Shown piece after piece: positions 19,298 through 31,673 of a DNA stretch of 64,000 nt; the stretch's first letter is position 1; every line of letters begins with the position of its first letter. The notes beneath the pieces were generated by a model. The model was not told the origin of the DNA, did not search any database, and saw only the letters and a list, made by a program, of their open reading frames with translations. This DNA comes from Bacillota bacterium (GTDB lineage Bacteria; Bacillota_I; Bacilli_A; RF39; UBA660): the NCBI GenBank assembly GCA_015059365.1, contig SVAO01000005.1, positions 16,343 through 80,342 on the forward strand, written 5' to 3'. The position numbers and the translations under genes were made by a program.

Positions 19298-19613
19298 ATT
19301 TTTTATCCTCATATTTAATTGATATGTAATCAGTCATTAATTTTCCTTTTGTTTTTATTAAAAAATCAATTTTTTCTTGTCTAGTAATTAAACTACTTCT
19401 TTTTGGCGATATAATTCTTGATGAAAATATAGGAAACAGAGTTTTACTAACATATATTTGATTAATGTCAGGAAACCCGATTAATTTATCAAAACCTAAT
19501 TCACGTGTAATTGTAATTCCATCTTTGTCATATTCAAATCTAAATTGATTATCATAGTAATATAAAATTCCTATTCTTATGTTTTTCCAAAAGATTGAAA
19601 ATAAATATTCCAT
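19278..19613 (-). CDS. HipA N-terminal subdomain-like protein (HipS-like)
   Basis: NIRIGILYYYDNQFRFEYDKDG...LFPIFSSRIISPKR resembles HipA N-terminal domain; overlaps kinase ORF by about 20 nt. Confidence 0.6.
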   Translation of the reverse strand: MEYLFSIFWKNIRIGILYYYDNQFRFEYDKDGITITRELGFDKLIGFPDINQIYVSKTLFPIFSSRIISPKRSSLITRQEKIDFLIKTKGKLMTDYISIKYEDKKYVKSRI

Positions 19614-19726
19614 AAAATCACCCCAAGTGTTAACTATTATACATATTTTTGTGAAAATTTCAAAATGGTATTTTGGTAATAATAAATTTATGATAGAATA
19701 ATTCTAGAAGCAAGGACTTGATAATT

Positions 19727-22606
19727 ATGGATTTTAATATTAAATTTTTAAAAGAGAATATTAAATTTTTGTTACTAACAATTTTTTTAATAATTGTTAC
19801 TGTAATAATTAGTGTATTTTTTACTGACGATTCTATAAAAAATCCTTTTCAAGATTTGGAGACTAATGGAAAAGAACAAATCAATAGTTTGGTAATAAAT
19901 GAAATAATGTCTTCAAACGGTGGGGCTTTAGCTGCTCCTAATGGGGAAATTTATGATTGGATTGAATTATATAATGGTAATAATTATGAGATTAATTTAA
20001 AAAATTATAGTTTGAGTGATAGAGATAATAAAGGAAAATGGGTTTTTCCTGATACCGTTATGGGTCCTAAGTCATATTTAATCGTTTTCTTAAGTGGAAA
20101 ACAACAAGAAGGATTGTATACTAATTTTAAGATTAGTAGTAATGGTGGGGAATCATTATTTTTGAAAAATACTAATGGTAAGATAGTAGATGCAGTAGAT
20201 GTTACTCATATGAATAAAAATGAAGTAATTGCACGTGATATGAATGGCGTGTGGTTTACTTCATCAAAACCTACACCAGGATTTATAAATACTTTAGAAG
20301 GATATGATAATTATTTATCTTCTTTAGTTATCGAAAGTGATATTAAAATTAATGAAGTTTTAGTAAAGAATGATGGCAATTTCAAAAATAGTTATGACAA
20401 TTATGTTGGTTATATTGAAATAATAAATGAAGGTGACAATCCTGTTAATTTAGAAAATTATTGTTTGTCGGATAACTTATCTGCACCATTTCGTTCGTGT
20501 TTACCAAAAATAATTTTAGGTTCCAATGAAACTATTGCGATTTATATGGGAAATTATGAAAATAATGAACGTGAATATTATTCCGGATTTGGTTTAAATT
20601 CTAAAAATGGAGTAGCGGTTTTAACAAATAATCAAGGCAAAATAATTGATAAGGTTTCTTATAATAATTTACCTAACGGAATAGCTTTAGTAAAAGAAAA
20701 TGGAGTATTTTATGAAACAAGTAATATTTCGCCTGGTTATTCTAATACTAAAGAAGGTAGAGAAAAATTCGCTAAAGAAAAGTTAACATTAGAAAAGGCA
20801 CTTATTATTAATGAGGTTATGAATAATAATAATTCATATTTGCCACAAAATGGTAGCGAGTATTACGATTGGATTGAATTAAAAAACAATTCAAATGAAG
20901 ATATTAATTTAAATGATTACTTTTTAACTACTAATAATAATTTGTTAGATATGTATCGTTTGCCGGATAAGATATTATCACCGGGAGAGTGTTATGTTTT
21001 AATGGCTAGTGGGGATGTTAATTTAAGTAATAATAGTTATAAGCATACAAATTTTAAAATTTCAGATGTGGAATCTTTATATTTAGTAAAAAACAAACAG
21101 ATTATAGATACCTTATTTATTTCAGGAGTTCCATTAGGATATAGTTTAGGTAAAGGAAATAGTTATGGTATTTATTACTTTAGTAATCCAACACCAAATA
21201 AGAATAATAATTCAGGAATAGATTCGATTGCTTATGTTCCGAAATTTAGTGTTTTACCAGGAGTATATAATAATAAAGATGGAATAGAGTTAAAAATAGA
21301 AGGTAATGGGACTATTTATTATACATTAGACGGAAGTACTCCAACAACTTCTTCTAAAGTTTATAATGGTCCTCTTTTGCTTAATAAGACATCTGTAGTA
21401 AAGGCTGTTAGTTATCAGGCTGGAAAGGTAATTAGTCCGGTATTAACAGGTTCATATATTATAAATGAAAATCATACGTTGCCGGTGATGTCTGTTTCAT
21501 TAAATCCTAGTAATTTTAATAAAGTTCAGGGAAATCCTTGGAATACAGAAATAGAAGTGGCAAGTTATGCAGAATTATATGAAGATGGCAAAAGTTTTTC
21601 AATACCTTGTGGGTTTAAATTATTTGGTGGTTCAACAAGAGGATTAAAGAAAAAAAGTTTTGCTTTAAAATTTAAATCAGAATATGGTGCAAGCAGTTTA
21701 AATTATCAAGTTTTTGAAAATCGCAACTATTCAAGATATGATACATTAATTTTGCGTTCTGGTTCTCAAGATAATACTTCTGCATTTATAAGAGATATAT
21801 TAATGACATCTCTAGTAGAAGATGTAACTAATTTACAAGTTCAAGCATATAAATCAGTAATTTTATATATTAATGGAAATTATTGGGGTGTATATAATAT
21901 TCGTGAAAAAGTTGATGAAGATTATATTTCAAATAATTTTAACGTAGATGAAAATAAAACAAATATTGTAAGAATTGATAATGATGTAACTTTTGGAAGT
22001 ATTAATGATTATAAATCGTTAGTAAATTATTTAAGCACGCACGATATGAAAGTCCAATCTAATTATGAATATGTAAAAACAAAACTAAATATTGAAAGTT
22101 TTGTTGATTATTGGGTAGCAGAAAATTGGATTAGTAATAATGATATTATTAATACAAGATTTTATAATCATCCTGATATAGATTCTGGAAGAATAAATAT
22201 GTTTTTCTATGATTTGGATTATGCAATGTGGAATAAAAGGATAAATTATTTTTTATTTAGTGTTCAACCAGAAGGGATGAGTGGTTTTAAAATATCAACT
22301 GCAATGATGCGAAGTTTGATAAAAAATGATGAATTTAAAAAGTTGTTTTTAGAACGTTTAAGTTATCAATTAGAAAACGTGTGGAATGAACAGAGGGTTA
22401 TAGAAAGAATTGATGAAATATATAATAGTTTAAAACCAGAAATGGAGAGAAATCAAACTAGATGGGGCATGACAATATCACACTGGGAAGAACAAGTTCA
22501 ATATTTGAGAGATTTTGCTAAAGTAAGAAGCAAATATGTAAAAAATACTGCAAAAAGTTTTTTTGGATTAACTAATGCAGAAATGAAAGAGTATTTTGGT
22601 GATTAA
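19727..22606 (+). CDS. Membrane-anchored CotH kinase-family protein with three lamin-tail-like domains and chitobiase-like domain
   Basis: N-terminal TM; three [IL]INEVM..YDWIEL.N blocks; YYTLDGSTPTTSSKVYNGPL; GCxxLFGGSTRGLKKKSFALKFK-like segment and FFYDLDYAMW CotH-type motifs. Confidence 0.88.
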   Translation: MDFNIKFLKENIKFLLLTIFLIIVTVIISVFFTDDSIKNPFQDLETNGKEQINSLVINEIMSSNGGALAAPNGEIYDWIELYNGNNYEINLKNYSLSDRDNKGKWVFPDTVMGPKSYLIVFLSGKQQEGLYTNFKISSNGGESLFLKNTNGKIVDAVDVTHMNKNEVIARDMNGVWFTSSKPTPGFINTLEGYDNYLSSLVIESDIKINEVLVKNDGNFKNSYDNYVGYIEIINEGDNPVNLENYCLSDNLSAPFRSCLPKIILGSNETIAIYMGNYENNEREYYSGFGLNSKNGVAVLTNNQGKIIDKVSYNNLPNGIALVKENGVFYETSNISPGYSNTKEGREKFAKEKLTLEKALIINEVMNNNNSYLPQNGSEYYDWIELKNNSNEDINLNDYFLTTNNNLLDMYRLPDKILSPGECYVLMASGDVNLSNNSYKHTNFKISDVESLYLVKNKQIIDTLFISGVPLGYSLGKGNSYGIYYFSNPTPNKNNNSGIDSIAYVPKFSVLPGVYNNKDGIELKIEGNGTIYYTLDGSTPTTSSKVYNGPLLLNKTSVVKAVSYQAGKVISPVLTGSYIINENHTLPVMSVSLNPSNFNKVQGNPWNTEIEVASYAELYEDGKSFSIPCGFKLFGGSTRGLKKKSFALKFKSEYGASSLNYQVFENRNYSRYDTLILRSGSQDNTSAFIRDILMTSLVEDVTNLQVQAYKSVILYINGNYWGVYNIREKVDEDYISNNFNVDENKTNIVRIDNDVTFGSINDYKSLVNYLSTHDMKVQSNYEYVKTKLNIESFVDYWVAENWISNNDIINTRFYNHPDIDSGRINMFFYDLDYAMWNKRINYFLFSVQPEGMSGFKISTAMMRSLIKNDEFKKLFLERLSYQLENVWNEQRVIERIDEIYNSLKPEMERNQTRWGMTISHWEEQVQYLRDFAKVRSKYVKNTAKSFFGLTNAEMKEYFGD

Positions 22607-22607
22607 T

Positions 22608-23291
22608 ATGAGAAAATATCGTAATGAGTTGAAGTTTATTATTAAAACTAGTGATGCAGAAATATTAAAACACCACTTATCTTTATTTATGAATGTTGAT
22701 GTTAATTCCAAAAATAGTGATAATACATATTTGATTAGAAGTTTATATTTTGATGATATGGATTCGACTGCTTATTATGAAAAATTAGATGGTGTGGAAT
22801 TTAGAAAAAAATATAGAATTAGAATATATAATAATGATGATAATTTTATTAGATTAGAGTGTAAACACAAACACGATAATAAGACTTCAAAAGATCAGAT
22901 GTTGATTGATAAAGATATTTGTAGTAAAATTATAGAGGGAAAACTTGATGATTTAGAAATAACTGGTGATGATTTGTTATCAAAATTTATAATTGAATGT
23001 AAGTTGAAAAAATTTAGGCCTTCAATAATTGTTGATTATAAACGTCTAGCATATACTTATCCAGTATCTGATGTAAGAATTACATTTGATTCTAATATTA
23101 AATCTGGTTTGTATAATTATAATTTGTTTGATGAAAGTGCGACGACATATAGTGTGATAGATGACAATGAACTTGTTTTAGAGGTAAAGTTTAATGAGTT
23201 TTTACCTGAGGCAATTGCAATTATATTGACTACTGTTCCAACAGTTCGTAAGGCATTTTCAAAATTTGCAGAATGTCGTAGCATTAAGTAA
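22608..23291 (+). CDS. VTC-domain (polyphosphate polymerase-like, triphosphate tunnel fold) protein
   Basis: YRNELKFII, LIRSLYFDD, FRKKYRIRIYN, IRLECKHK, RPSIIVDYKRLAY, LVLEVKFNEFLP. Confidence 0.9.
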   Translation: MRKYRNELKFIIKTSDAEILKHHLSLFMNVDVNSKNSDNTYLIRSLYFDDMDSTAYYEKLDGVEFRKKYRIRIYNNDDNFIRLECKHKHDNKTSKDQMLIDKDICSKIIEGKLDDLEITGDDLLSKFIIECKLKKFRPSIIVDYKRLAYTYPVSDVRITFDSNIKSGLYNYNLFDESATTYSVIDDNELVLEVKFNEFLPEAIAIILTTVPTVRKAFSKFAECRSIK

Positions 23292-23302
23292 GGAGTGAAA
23301 AT

Positions 23303-23974
23303 ATGAGTTTTGTAGATATGATTAAAAAAAGTGTAATAGCAGAATTTACAGGTACTATTTCTGTTGATAAGATTTTGATTTCTCTTTTAATTTCATTTTT
23401 AATTGGAGTTTTTATTATTTATGTATACCGTAAAACATTTAGTGGGGTGGTATATTCTAAGTCTTTTTCTCTTTGCATTTTATTGTTGGCGATGGTAACT
23501 TCTATGATTATTAGAACAATTAGTTCGAATTTAGCGTTATCTTTGGGTATGGTTGGTGCTTTATCTATTGTAAGATTTAGAACAGCTATAAAAGAACCAA
23601 CTGATACTGGCTTTATGTTTTGGAGTATTACGGCTGGAATTATGGCTGGAGCTGGGTTATATTTGGTTTCAATCATTGCTTCACTAGGTATTGGACTTTT
23701 ATATTTTGTTGGTTATACAATGGGATTTAAACTTAATCGTCAGTATTTATGTATTATTAAATATGATAATTCGGCAGAAAATAGTATTAATGAAGAATTA
23801 GCAAAATTACCAAAAACGAAATTAAAAAGTAAGTCTGTTTCAAAGGATGGAATTGAACTAGCCTTTGAGGTTGAATTAAGTGGTGATGATACTAGTGTTT
23901 TAGATAGTTTTAAAAAATTAAAAGGAGTGCATAGTGCCAGTATTATAAGTTATCAAAATGATTTTGGCGCATAA
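23303..23974 (+). CDS. DUF4956 membrane protein
   Basis: ALSLGMVGALSIVRFRTAIKEPTDTGFMFWSITAGIMAGAGLY signature. Confidence 0.9.
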   Translation: MSFVDMIKKSVIAEFTGTISVDKILISLLISFLIGVFIIYVYRKTFSGVVYSKSFSLCILLLAMVTSMIIRTISSNLALSLGMVGALSIVRFRTAIKEPTDTGFMFWSITAGIMAGAGLYLVSIIASLGIGLLYFVGYTMGFKLNRQYLCIIKYDNSAENSINEELAKLPKTKLKSKSVSKDGIELAFEVELSGDDTSVLDSFKKLKGVHSASIISYQNDFGA

Positions 23975-23984
23975 ATAAATTATT

Positions 23985-24023
23985 AATAGTTATCAAAAAA
24001 GTCTTTGATGGCTATTTTTTTAG
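23985..24023 (+). terminator. Intrinsic terminator
   Basis: ATAGTTATCAAAaaagtcTTTGATGGCTATTTTTTT. Confidence 0.75.
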
Positions 24024-24093
24024 GATAATATACGGTATAATAAGATGAAAAATGATTTGAAGTTCATAAATAGAAAGGATGTTGTGTGATTAT

Positions 24094-24210
24094 ATGAAAA
24101 ATAAATTTAGTAAGGGTAGAATTTTTATAATTATGAGTATTATATTTTTATCTAGTTTGATGCTTGTTTTTGGGGCTAGGTTAATATATTTTTATATAAC
24201 TTTAAATTAA
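24094..24210 (+). CDS. 38-aa single-TM small protein
   Basis: MKNKFSKGRIFIIMSIIFLSSLMLVFGARLIYFYITLN; located 18 nt upstream of the NAGPA-domain gene; not in ORF track. Confidence 0.5.
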   Translation: MKNKFSKGRIFIIMSIIFLSSLMLVFGARLIYFYITLN

Positions 24211-24227
24211 AGATTTGGGGTGATAAT

Positions 24228-25280
24228 ATGGAGAATAATTTAGATATTATTAAAGAAGAAATTAAAGTAAAAAAGAAGAATAAAAAAACTAAGATATGGG
24301 TTATACTGTTTGGAATTTTTGATTCTATTGCGATTATTTGTTTATTTTTGATGTATGGGCCAATAACTTATTTTAGAAATCTTTGGGTTACTAGTGCAAT
24401 GGCGACGATGACACATCAGTATTTAGCGTATGTTTTCTTTGATGATGACCAAATAAAAATAATAATGGATAATAATATAGTAATCGAAAGTGAAGAAAGT
24501 ACTAATACAGATGATATTACTGTGTCAGGAGAAGATACTGGTATTTATAGTTCTATTTATGAAGAACAAATTTTAAAAAGAGATGAAGGTAATGATATTT
24601 ATAAAGTTATTGATATAGAAGGTAATGGATATAAAGGTCATTTATTAGTAGTATATGATCCTTCAAATATAGATTTGGTTCAGGCTCCAAATATTAAATA
24701 TGGTGGGAAACAATTAAAGACGTTAGTAGAACTCAATGATGGTTTGGCAGGAATAAACGCTAGTGGATTTGATTATTCGGAAGAATTTGGTTATATTCCA
24801 TCTGGTATTGTTATAATGGACGGCAAAGTTGTTTGGGATTCTAAATTGCCTAAATATGGTGGTATTATTGGTTTTACAAGAGATAATATTTTAGTATTAA
24901 CTAAATCCACTTCAGAAGAAGCCGTTAATATGGGAATTAAAGATGCTGTTTCATTTGGTCCATTTTTGATTGTGAATGGGGAACCTGCACAGTTTAAAGG
25001 TAATGGTGGTTATGGAATAGCTCCTAGAACTGCAATTGGTCAAAGGAAAGACGGAATAGTATTGATGCTTGTTATAGATGGAAGACGTCCAGGACATAGC
25101 TTAGGTGTTGATATGGTTGAATTAACTAATATATTGCTTCGTTATGGAGCTTATAATGCAAGCAATCTTGACGGTGGTGGTTCTAGTTCTATTGTTGCCA
25201 ATGGAGAGATATTAAGCGTTGCAGGTGGATTTGGATATAAAGGAGAACGCTACTTACCTAATGCTTTTATTGTAAAATAA
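24228..25280 (+). CDS. Phosphodiester glycosidase family (NAGPA-domain) membrane-anchored protein
   Basis: TM near N-terminus; GINASGFDYS, GPFLIVNG, APRTAIGQRKDGIVLMLVIDGR, NLDGGGSSSIV motifs. Confidence 0.9.
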   Translation: MENNLDIIKEEIKVKKKNKKTKIWVILFGIFDSIAIICLFLMYGPITYFRNLWVTSAMATMTHQYLAYVFFDDDQIKIIMDNNIVIESEESTNTDDITVSGEDTGIYSSIYEEQILKRDEGNDIYKVIDIEGNGYKGHLLVVYDPSNIDLVQAPNIKYGGKQLKTLVELNDGLAGINASGFDYSEEFGYIPSGIVIMDGKVVWDSKLPKYGGIIGFTRDNILVLTKSTSEEAVNMGIKDAVSFGPFLIVNGEPAQFKGNGGYGIAPRTAIGQRKDGIVLMLVIDGRRPGHSLGVDMVELTNILLRYGAYNASNLDGGGSSSIVANGEILSVAGGFGYKGERYLPNAFIVK

Positions 25281-25282
25281 TG

Positions 25283-25313
25283 TGAACTCAATATACTTTG
25301 AGTTCTTTTTGTA
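25283..25313 (+). terminator. Intrinsic terminator
   Basis: GAACTCAAtatacTTTGAGTTCTTTTT. Confidence 0.75.
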
Positions 25314-25357
25314 AAAAAAATTAGTTAAAGTGGTATAATGATATTGGAGGTAGTAAC

Positions 25358-27943
<2,586 letters not shown>

Positions 27944-28022
27944 GATACAAAATTATAACAAATTTAATTGTTAATGATTTTTCTATGTGATATAATAATA
28001 ATATGAGGCTAGGAGGATGTAT

Positions 28023-30200
28023 ATGTCAAAAAAGAAAAAAAGGAAAGAAACAAACAAACCTAGTAGTGGTTATAGAATTGAATTAATAGGGGTGATTCTA
28101 ATAGCTGCCGCAATTATTGGGATATGTGAATTTGGGATTGTTGGTAATTTCTTATCTGGTTTTGCATCATTCCTTGTTGGTACTGGATATAATATTTTGT
28201 TGATAGGTGCATTTATAACTGGAATATATATGATTGTAAAACGTCAAGAACCAGACTTTTTTACATCAAAATTAGTAGGGTTATATATAATTGTTTTCGC
28301 GTTTTTAATATTTCTTCATACTAAGTATATTAAGCAATTAGATTTGCAAGGTTTTGAAATTATCAAAGAAACAGTTAATAATTTAATGGGTGCAATTAAT
28401 AATGTTGAAAAGATTCAGGGTGGTGGAATTTTAGGAGCCATTTTGTCGGTATTATTTGTTAAATTATTTACTATTAATGGTACTAGGGTTGTATGTGTAG
28501 TATTAATTATTTGTGGCTTTGTAATGTTTACTGGAATGAGTATATATGACATTGTAAAAACTGTTAAGAATAAGGTTAAGGGAATCGTAAAACGAAAAGA
28601 TAGAGAAGAAATTAAAATAGTAGAAGAAAATTATGAGAAAGATAATAAGGTTGTTATTTCTAGTATGAGTGATTTAATTCATACAGAAGATAAATCAAGT
28701 CCTGTTGAAAATAATAAGATAGAGATTGAAGATACTATTATAGATACTAAAGGTTATAATTATCCTCCAATTTCTTTATTAAATATACCTCCTAAAAAGA
28801 ATAATAATGATAATAAAGCAGTAATAAAAGATACAATTAGTATTTTAGAAGAAGTTTTCCGTGACTTTGGGATTGAAGGAAAAATTGTTGCAGCAAATGT
28901 AGGACCAGCGGTTACTCAATATGAAATGGAAGTAAAAGCAGGAACTAAAGTTAGTAAGATTTTGGGTATACACCGTGAGATAGCACTTGCTACTGCAGCT
29001 AAAGATGTTCGTATTCAAGCTCCAATTCCAGGAAAGAAAACTATAGGAATTGAAATACCTAATAAGAGTATTTCAATGGTAAGTGTTCGTGAAATTTTGG
29101 AAACAGTTCCTAAATCTATGAATGAGAGTAAATTGTTAGTAACGCTTGGTAAAGATATTATGGGTAAACCAATTTACTGTGAAATTAATAAAACACCACA
29201 CCTTTTAGTAGCGGGTTCTACTGGTAGTGGTAAATCAGTGTGTATTAATAGTATTATTACTTCAATTTTAATGCGTACAAAACCAGATGAAGTAAAGTTA
29301 GTGCTTGTTGATCCTAAAAAAGTAGAACTTTCGATGTATAATGGTGTACCACATTTACTTGCTCCAGTGGTAACAGATCCTAGAAAAGCTAATGTTGCTT
29401 TGAAGAAGATTGTTGCTGAAATGGAACGACGTTATGATGTTTTTGAAGCTAGTGGAACTAAAAATATTGCAGGATATAATGCTTATATTGAAAAGAAAAA
29501 TAAAAATACGGATGAAGCTGGACAAATTAAGAAGATGCCATTTATTGTAGTAATAATCGATGAGTTAGCTGATTTAATGTTAGTTGCAGCTAAAGAAGTA
29601 GAAGATTCTATTATGCGTATTACTCAAATGGCTCGTGCAGCAGGAATACATTTGATTGTTGCAACACAAAGGCCATCTACAGATGTAATTACAGGAGTAG
29701 TTAAAGCAAATATACCATCAAGAATCTCATTTGCGGTATCTAGTAGTATTGATTCACGTACGATTTTGGATATGACTGGTGCTGAAAAATTGTTGGGTAA
29801 AGGTGATATGTTATTTTTACCACAAGGTGAAAATATGCCATTGCGTGTTCAAGGAACGTTTATTTCTGATAATGAGATTAAGGCTGTTGTAGATTATACA
29901 ATTTCTCAACAAAAAGCACGATATGATGAAACACTTCTTATGGATGAAGAAGAAGCTCATGCCACAACTATGACAGATTCAAAGGATGATTATGATGAAC
30001 CACTATATAATGATATAGTAGAGTTTGTGGTAACTCAAGGTAAGGCAAGTGCTTCACTTTTACAGAGAAGATTCCGTTTAGGATATAATAGGGCAGCACG
30101 TTGTATTGATTTATTAGAAGAAAGAGGTATTATTGGACCAAATAACGGTTCTAAACCACGTGAAGTTTTAGTTAAGTTAGAAAGCAAGGACAATGAATAA
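28023..30200 (+). CDS. ftsK: DNA translocase FtsK/SpoIIIE
   Basis: N-terminal TM segments, LVAGSTGSGKSVCINSII, VIIDELADLM, MARAAGIHLIVATQRPS, C-terminal gamma winged helix. Confidence 0.97.
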   Translation: MSKKKKRKETNKPSSGYRIELIGVILIAAAIIGICEFGIVGNFLSGFASFLVGTGYNILLIGAFITGIYMIVKRQEPDFFTSKLVGLYIIVFAFLIFLHTKYIKQLDLQGFEIIKETVNNLMGAINNVEKIQGGGILGAILSVLFVKLFTINGTRVVCVVLIICGFVMFTGMSIYDIVKTVKNKVKGIVKRKDREEIKIVEENYEKDNKVVISSMSDLIHTEDKSSPVENNKIEIEDTIIDTKGYNYPPISLLNIPPKKNNNDNKAVIKDTISILEEVFRDFGIEGKIVAANVGPAVTQYEMEVKAGTKVSKILGIHREIALATAAKDVRIQAPIPGKKTIGIEIPNKSISMVSVREILETVPKSMNESKLLVTLGKDIMGKPIYCEINKTPHLLVAGSTGSGKSVCINSIITSILMRTKPDEVKLVLVDPKKVELSMYNGVPHLLAPVVTDPRKANVALKKIVAEMERRYDVFEASGTKNIAGYNAYIEKKNKNTDEAGQIKKMPFIVVIIDELADLMLVAAKEVEDSIMRITQMARAAGIHLIVATQRPSTDVITGVVKANIPSRISFAVSSSIDSRTILDMTGAEKLLGKGDMLFLPQGENMPLRVQGTFISDNEIKAVVDYTISQQKARYDETLLMDEEEAHATTMTDSKDDYDEPLYNDIVEFVVTQGKASASLLQRRFRLGYNRAARCIDLLEERGIIGPNNGSKPREVLVKLESKDNE

Positions 30201-30265
30201 TTGTCTTTGTTTGTTTATGAAATTATGTTATAATAATTAAAGTGATATATGATTAGAGGTGGATT

Positions 30266-31390
30266 ATGATATATTTGGATTATTCAGCAACAACACCTGT
30301 TGATAAACGTGTGTTAGAAACATTTAATAAGGTAAGTTTAGATTTTATTGGTAATCCTAATTCATTACACAGATTAGGAGTAGAATCTAAAGGATTGATA
30401 GATAAATCTATTGAACAAATAAAACAGATATTAAATTTAACGAAAGATGAAATTATATTTACTAGCGGTTCTAGTGAAGCAAATAATTTAGCAATTAAAG
30501 GAATCTGTGAAAAATATCATAATAGAGGAAAACATATTATAACTACTGAATTAGAACATTCTTCTATTTATGGTCCACTTAATTATTTAAGTGAGCAGGG
30601 GTTTGAAGTTGATTTTGTAAAATTAGATGAATATGGAAGAGTAGATTTAGAAAATTTAAAAGACTTAATTCGCGATGATACAATTTTAGTTACTATTACT
30701 GCGGTAAATAGTGAGGTAGGTATAGTTCAACCAATAAATGAAATCGCTGAAATAGTAAAAGCATATCCAAAATGTTATTTTCATGTTGATGCAACACAAG
30801 CAATTGGTAAAATAAAAGTAAAACTAGATGATATAGATTTAATTAGTTTTTCTGCTCATAAATTTTTTGGATTAAAAGGAGTAGGCTGTTTAATAAAAAA
30901 AGAAAATCTAGTAATTAATTCTCAAATTAACGGAGGAAAGAGTACTACTGTTTATAGAAGCGGTACACCGACTGTAGCTCTTGATGCATCACTAGCTAAA
31001 GCACTTCGTTTAATTTATGAGAATATTGATAATGATTATGAATATGTAAAAGAGTTAAATCAATATATAAGAGAAAAACTTTCTAATTATGAAAAGGTTA
31101 ATATAAACAGCAATGAATATTCAATCCCTCATATTTTAAACTTAAGCGTATTAGGGATAAAACCAGAAACTATGCTTCATGCCTTAGAAGAATTTGAAAT
31201 TTATATTTCAACGCAAAGTGCATGTGCAACAGGAGCAAGTTCAAAAGCTGTTATGGCAATAACTGGTGATATAAATAGAGCTAATTCAAGTATTAGAATT
31301 AGTTTGTCAAAATTAACAACAAAAGAAGAATTAGATAACTTTTTAGTTGCATTTGATAAGTGTTATAACAAATTATTAATGAAAAAGTAG
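30266..31390 (+). CDS. Cysteine desulfurase (NifS/IscS-like)
   Basis: YLDYSATTPVDKRV, FHVDATQAIGK, SFSAHKFFGLKGVG, STQSACATGASSKAVMAITGD. Confidence 0.93.
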   Translation: MIYLDYSATTPVDKRVLETFNKVSLDFIGNPNSLHRLGVESKGLIDKSIEQIKQILNLTKDEIIFTSGSSEANNLAIKGICEKYHNRGKHIITTELEHSSIYGPLNYLSEQGFEVDFVKLDEYGRVDLENLKDLIRDDTILVTITAVNSEVGIVQPINEIAEIVKAYPKCYFHVDATQAIGKIKVKLDDIDLISFSAHKFFGLKGVGCLIKKENLVINSQINGGKSTTVYRSGTPTVALDASLAKALRLIYENIDNDYEYVKELNQYIREKLSNYEKVNINSNEYSIPHILNLSVLGIKPETMLHALEEFEIYISTQSACATGASSKAVMAITGDINRANSSIRISLSKLTTKEELDNFLVAFDKCYNKLLMKK

Positions 31391-31399
31391 GGAGTATTT

Positions 31400-31672
31400 A
31401 TGAAAGTATTAAAGTTTAATGCAATATGGTGTAGTGCCTGTTTAGTGATGAAAAAAGTTTTTAAACATGTTGAAAATATGCATCCAGAATTAAAATTTAT
31501 TAATTATGATTATGATATGGATGAAGATTTAGTTGAAAAATATAATATCGGTACAACAATTCCAGTTTTAATTTTTTTAGATGAAAATGATCAAGAGGTA
31601 ACTAGAATTGTTGGAGAAAAAAGTTACGATGAAATAGAAGAAATTATCGCGAGTATAAGTAAAGAAGGTTAA
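31400..31672 (+). CDS. Thioredoxin-like protein (CSAC active site)
   Basis: FNAIWCSACLVMKKVFK ... TTIPVLIFLDENDQEV. Confidence 0.88.
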   Translation: MKVLKFNAIWCSACLVMKKVFKHVENMHPELKFINYDYDMDEDLVEKYNIGTTIPVLIFLDENDQEVTRIVGEKSYDEIEEIIASISKEG

Positions 31673-31673
31673 T

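Noticed and set aside
19727-22606. CotH protein as evidence of sporulation
   Set aside because: CotH kinase domains occur widely in non-sporulating bacteria, and no spore genes are in the window.
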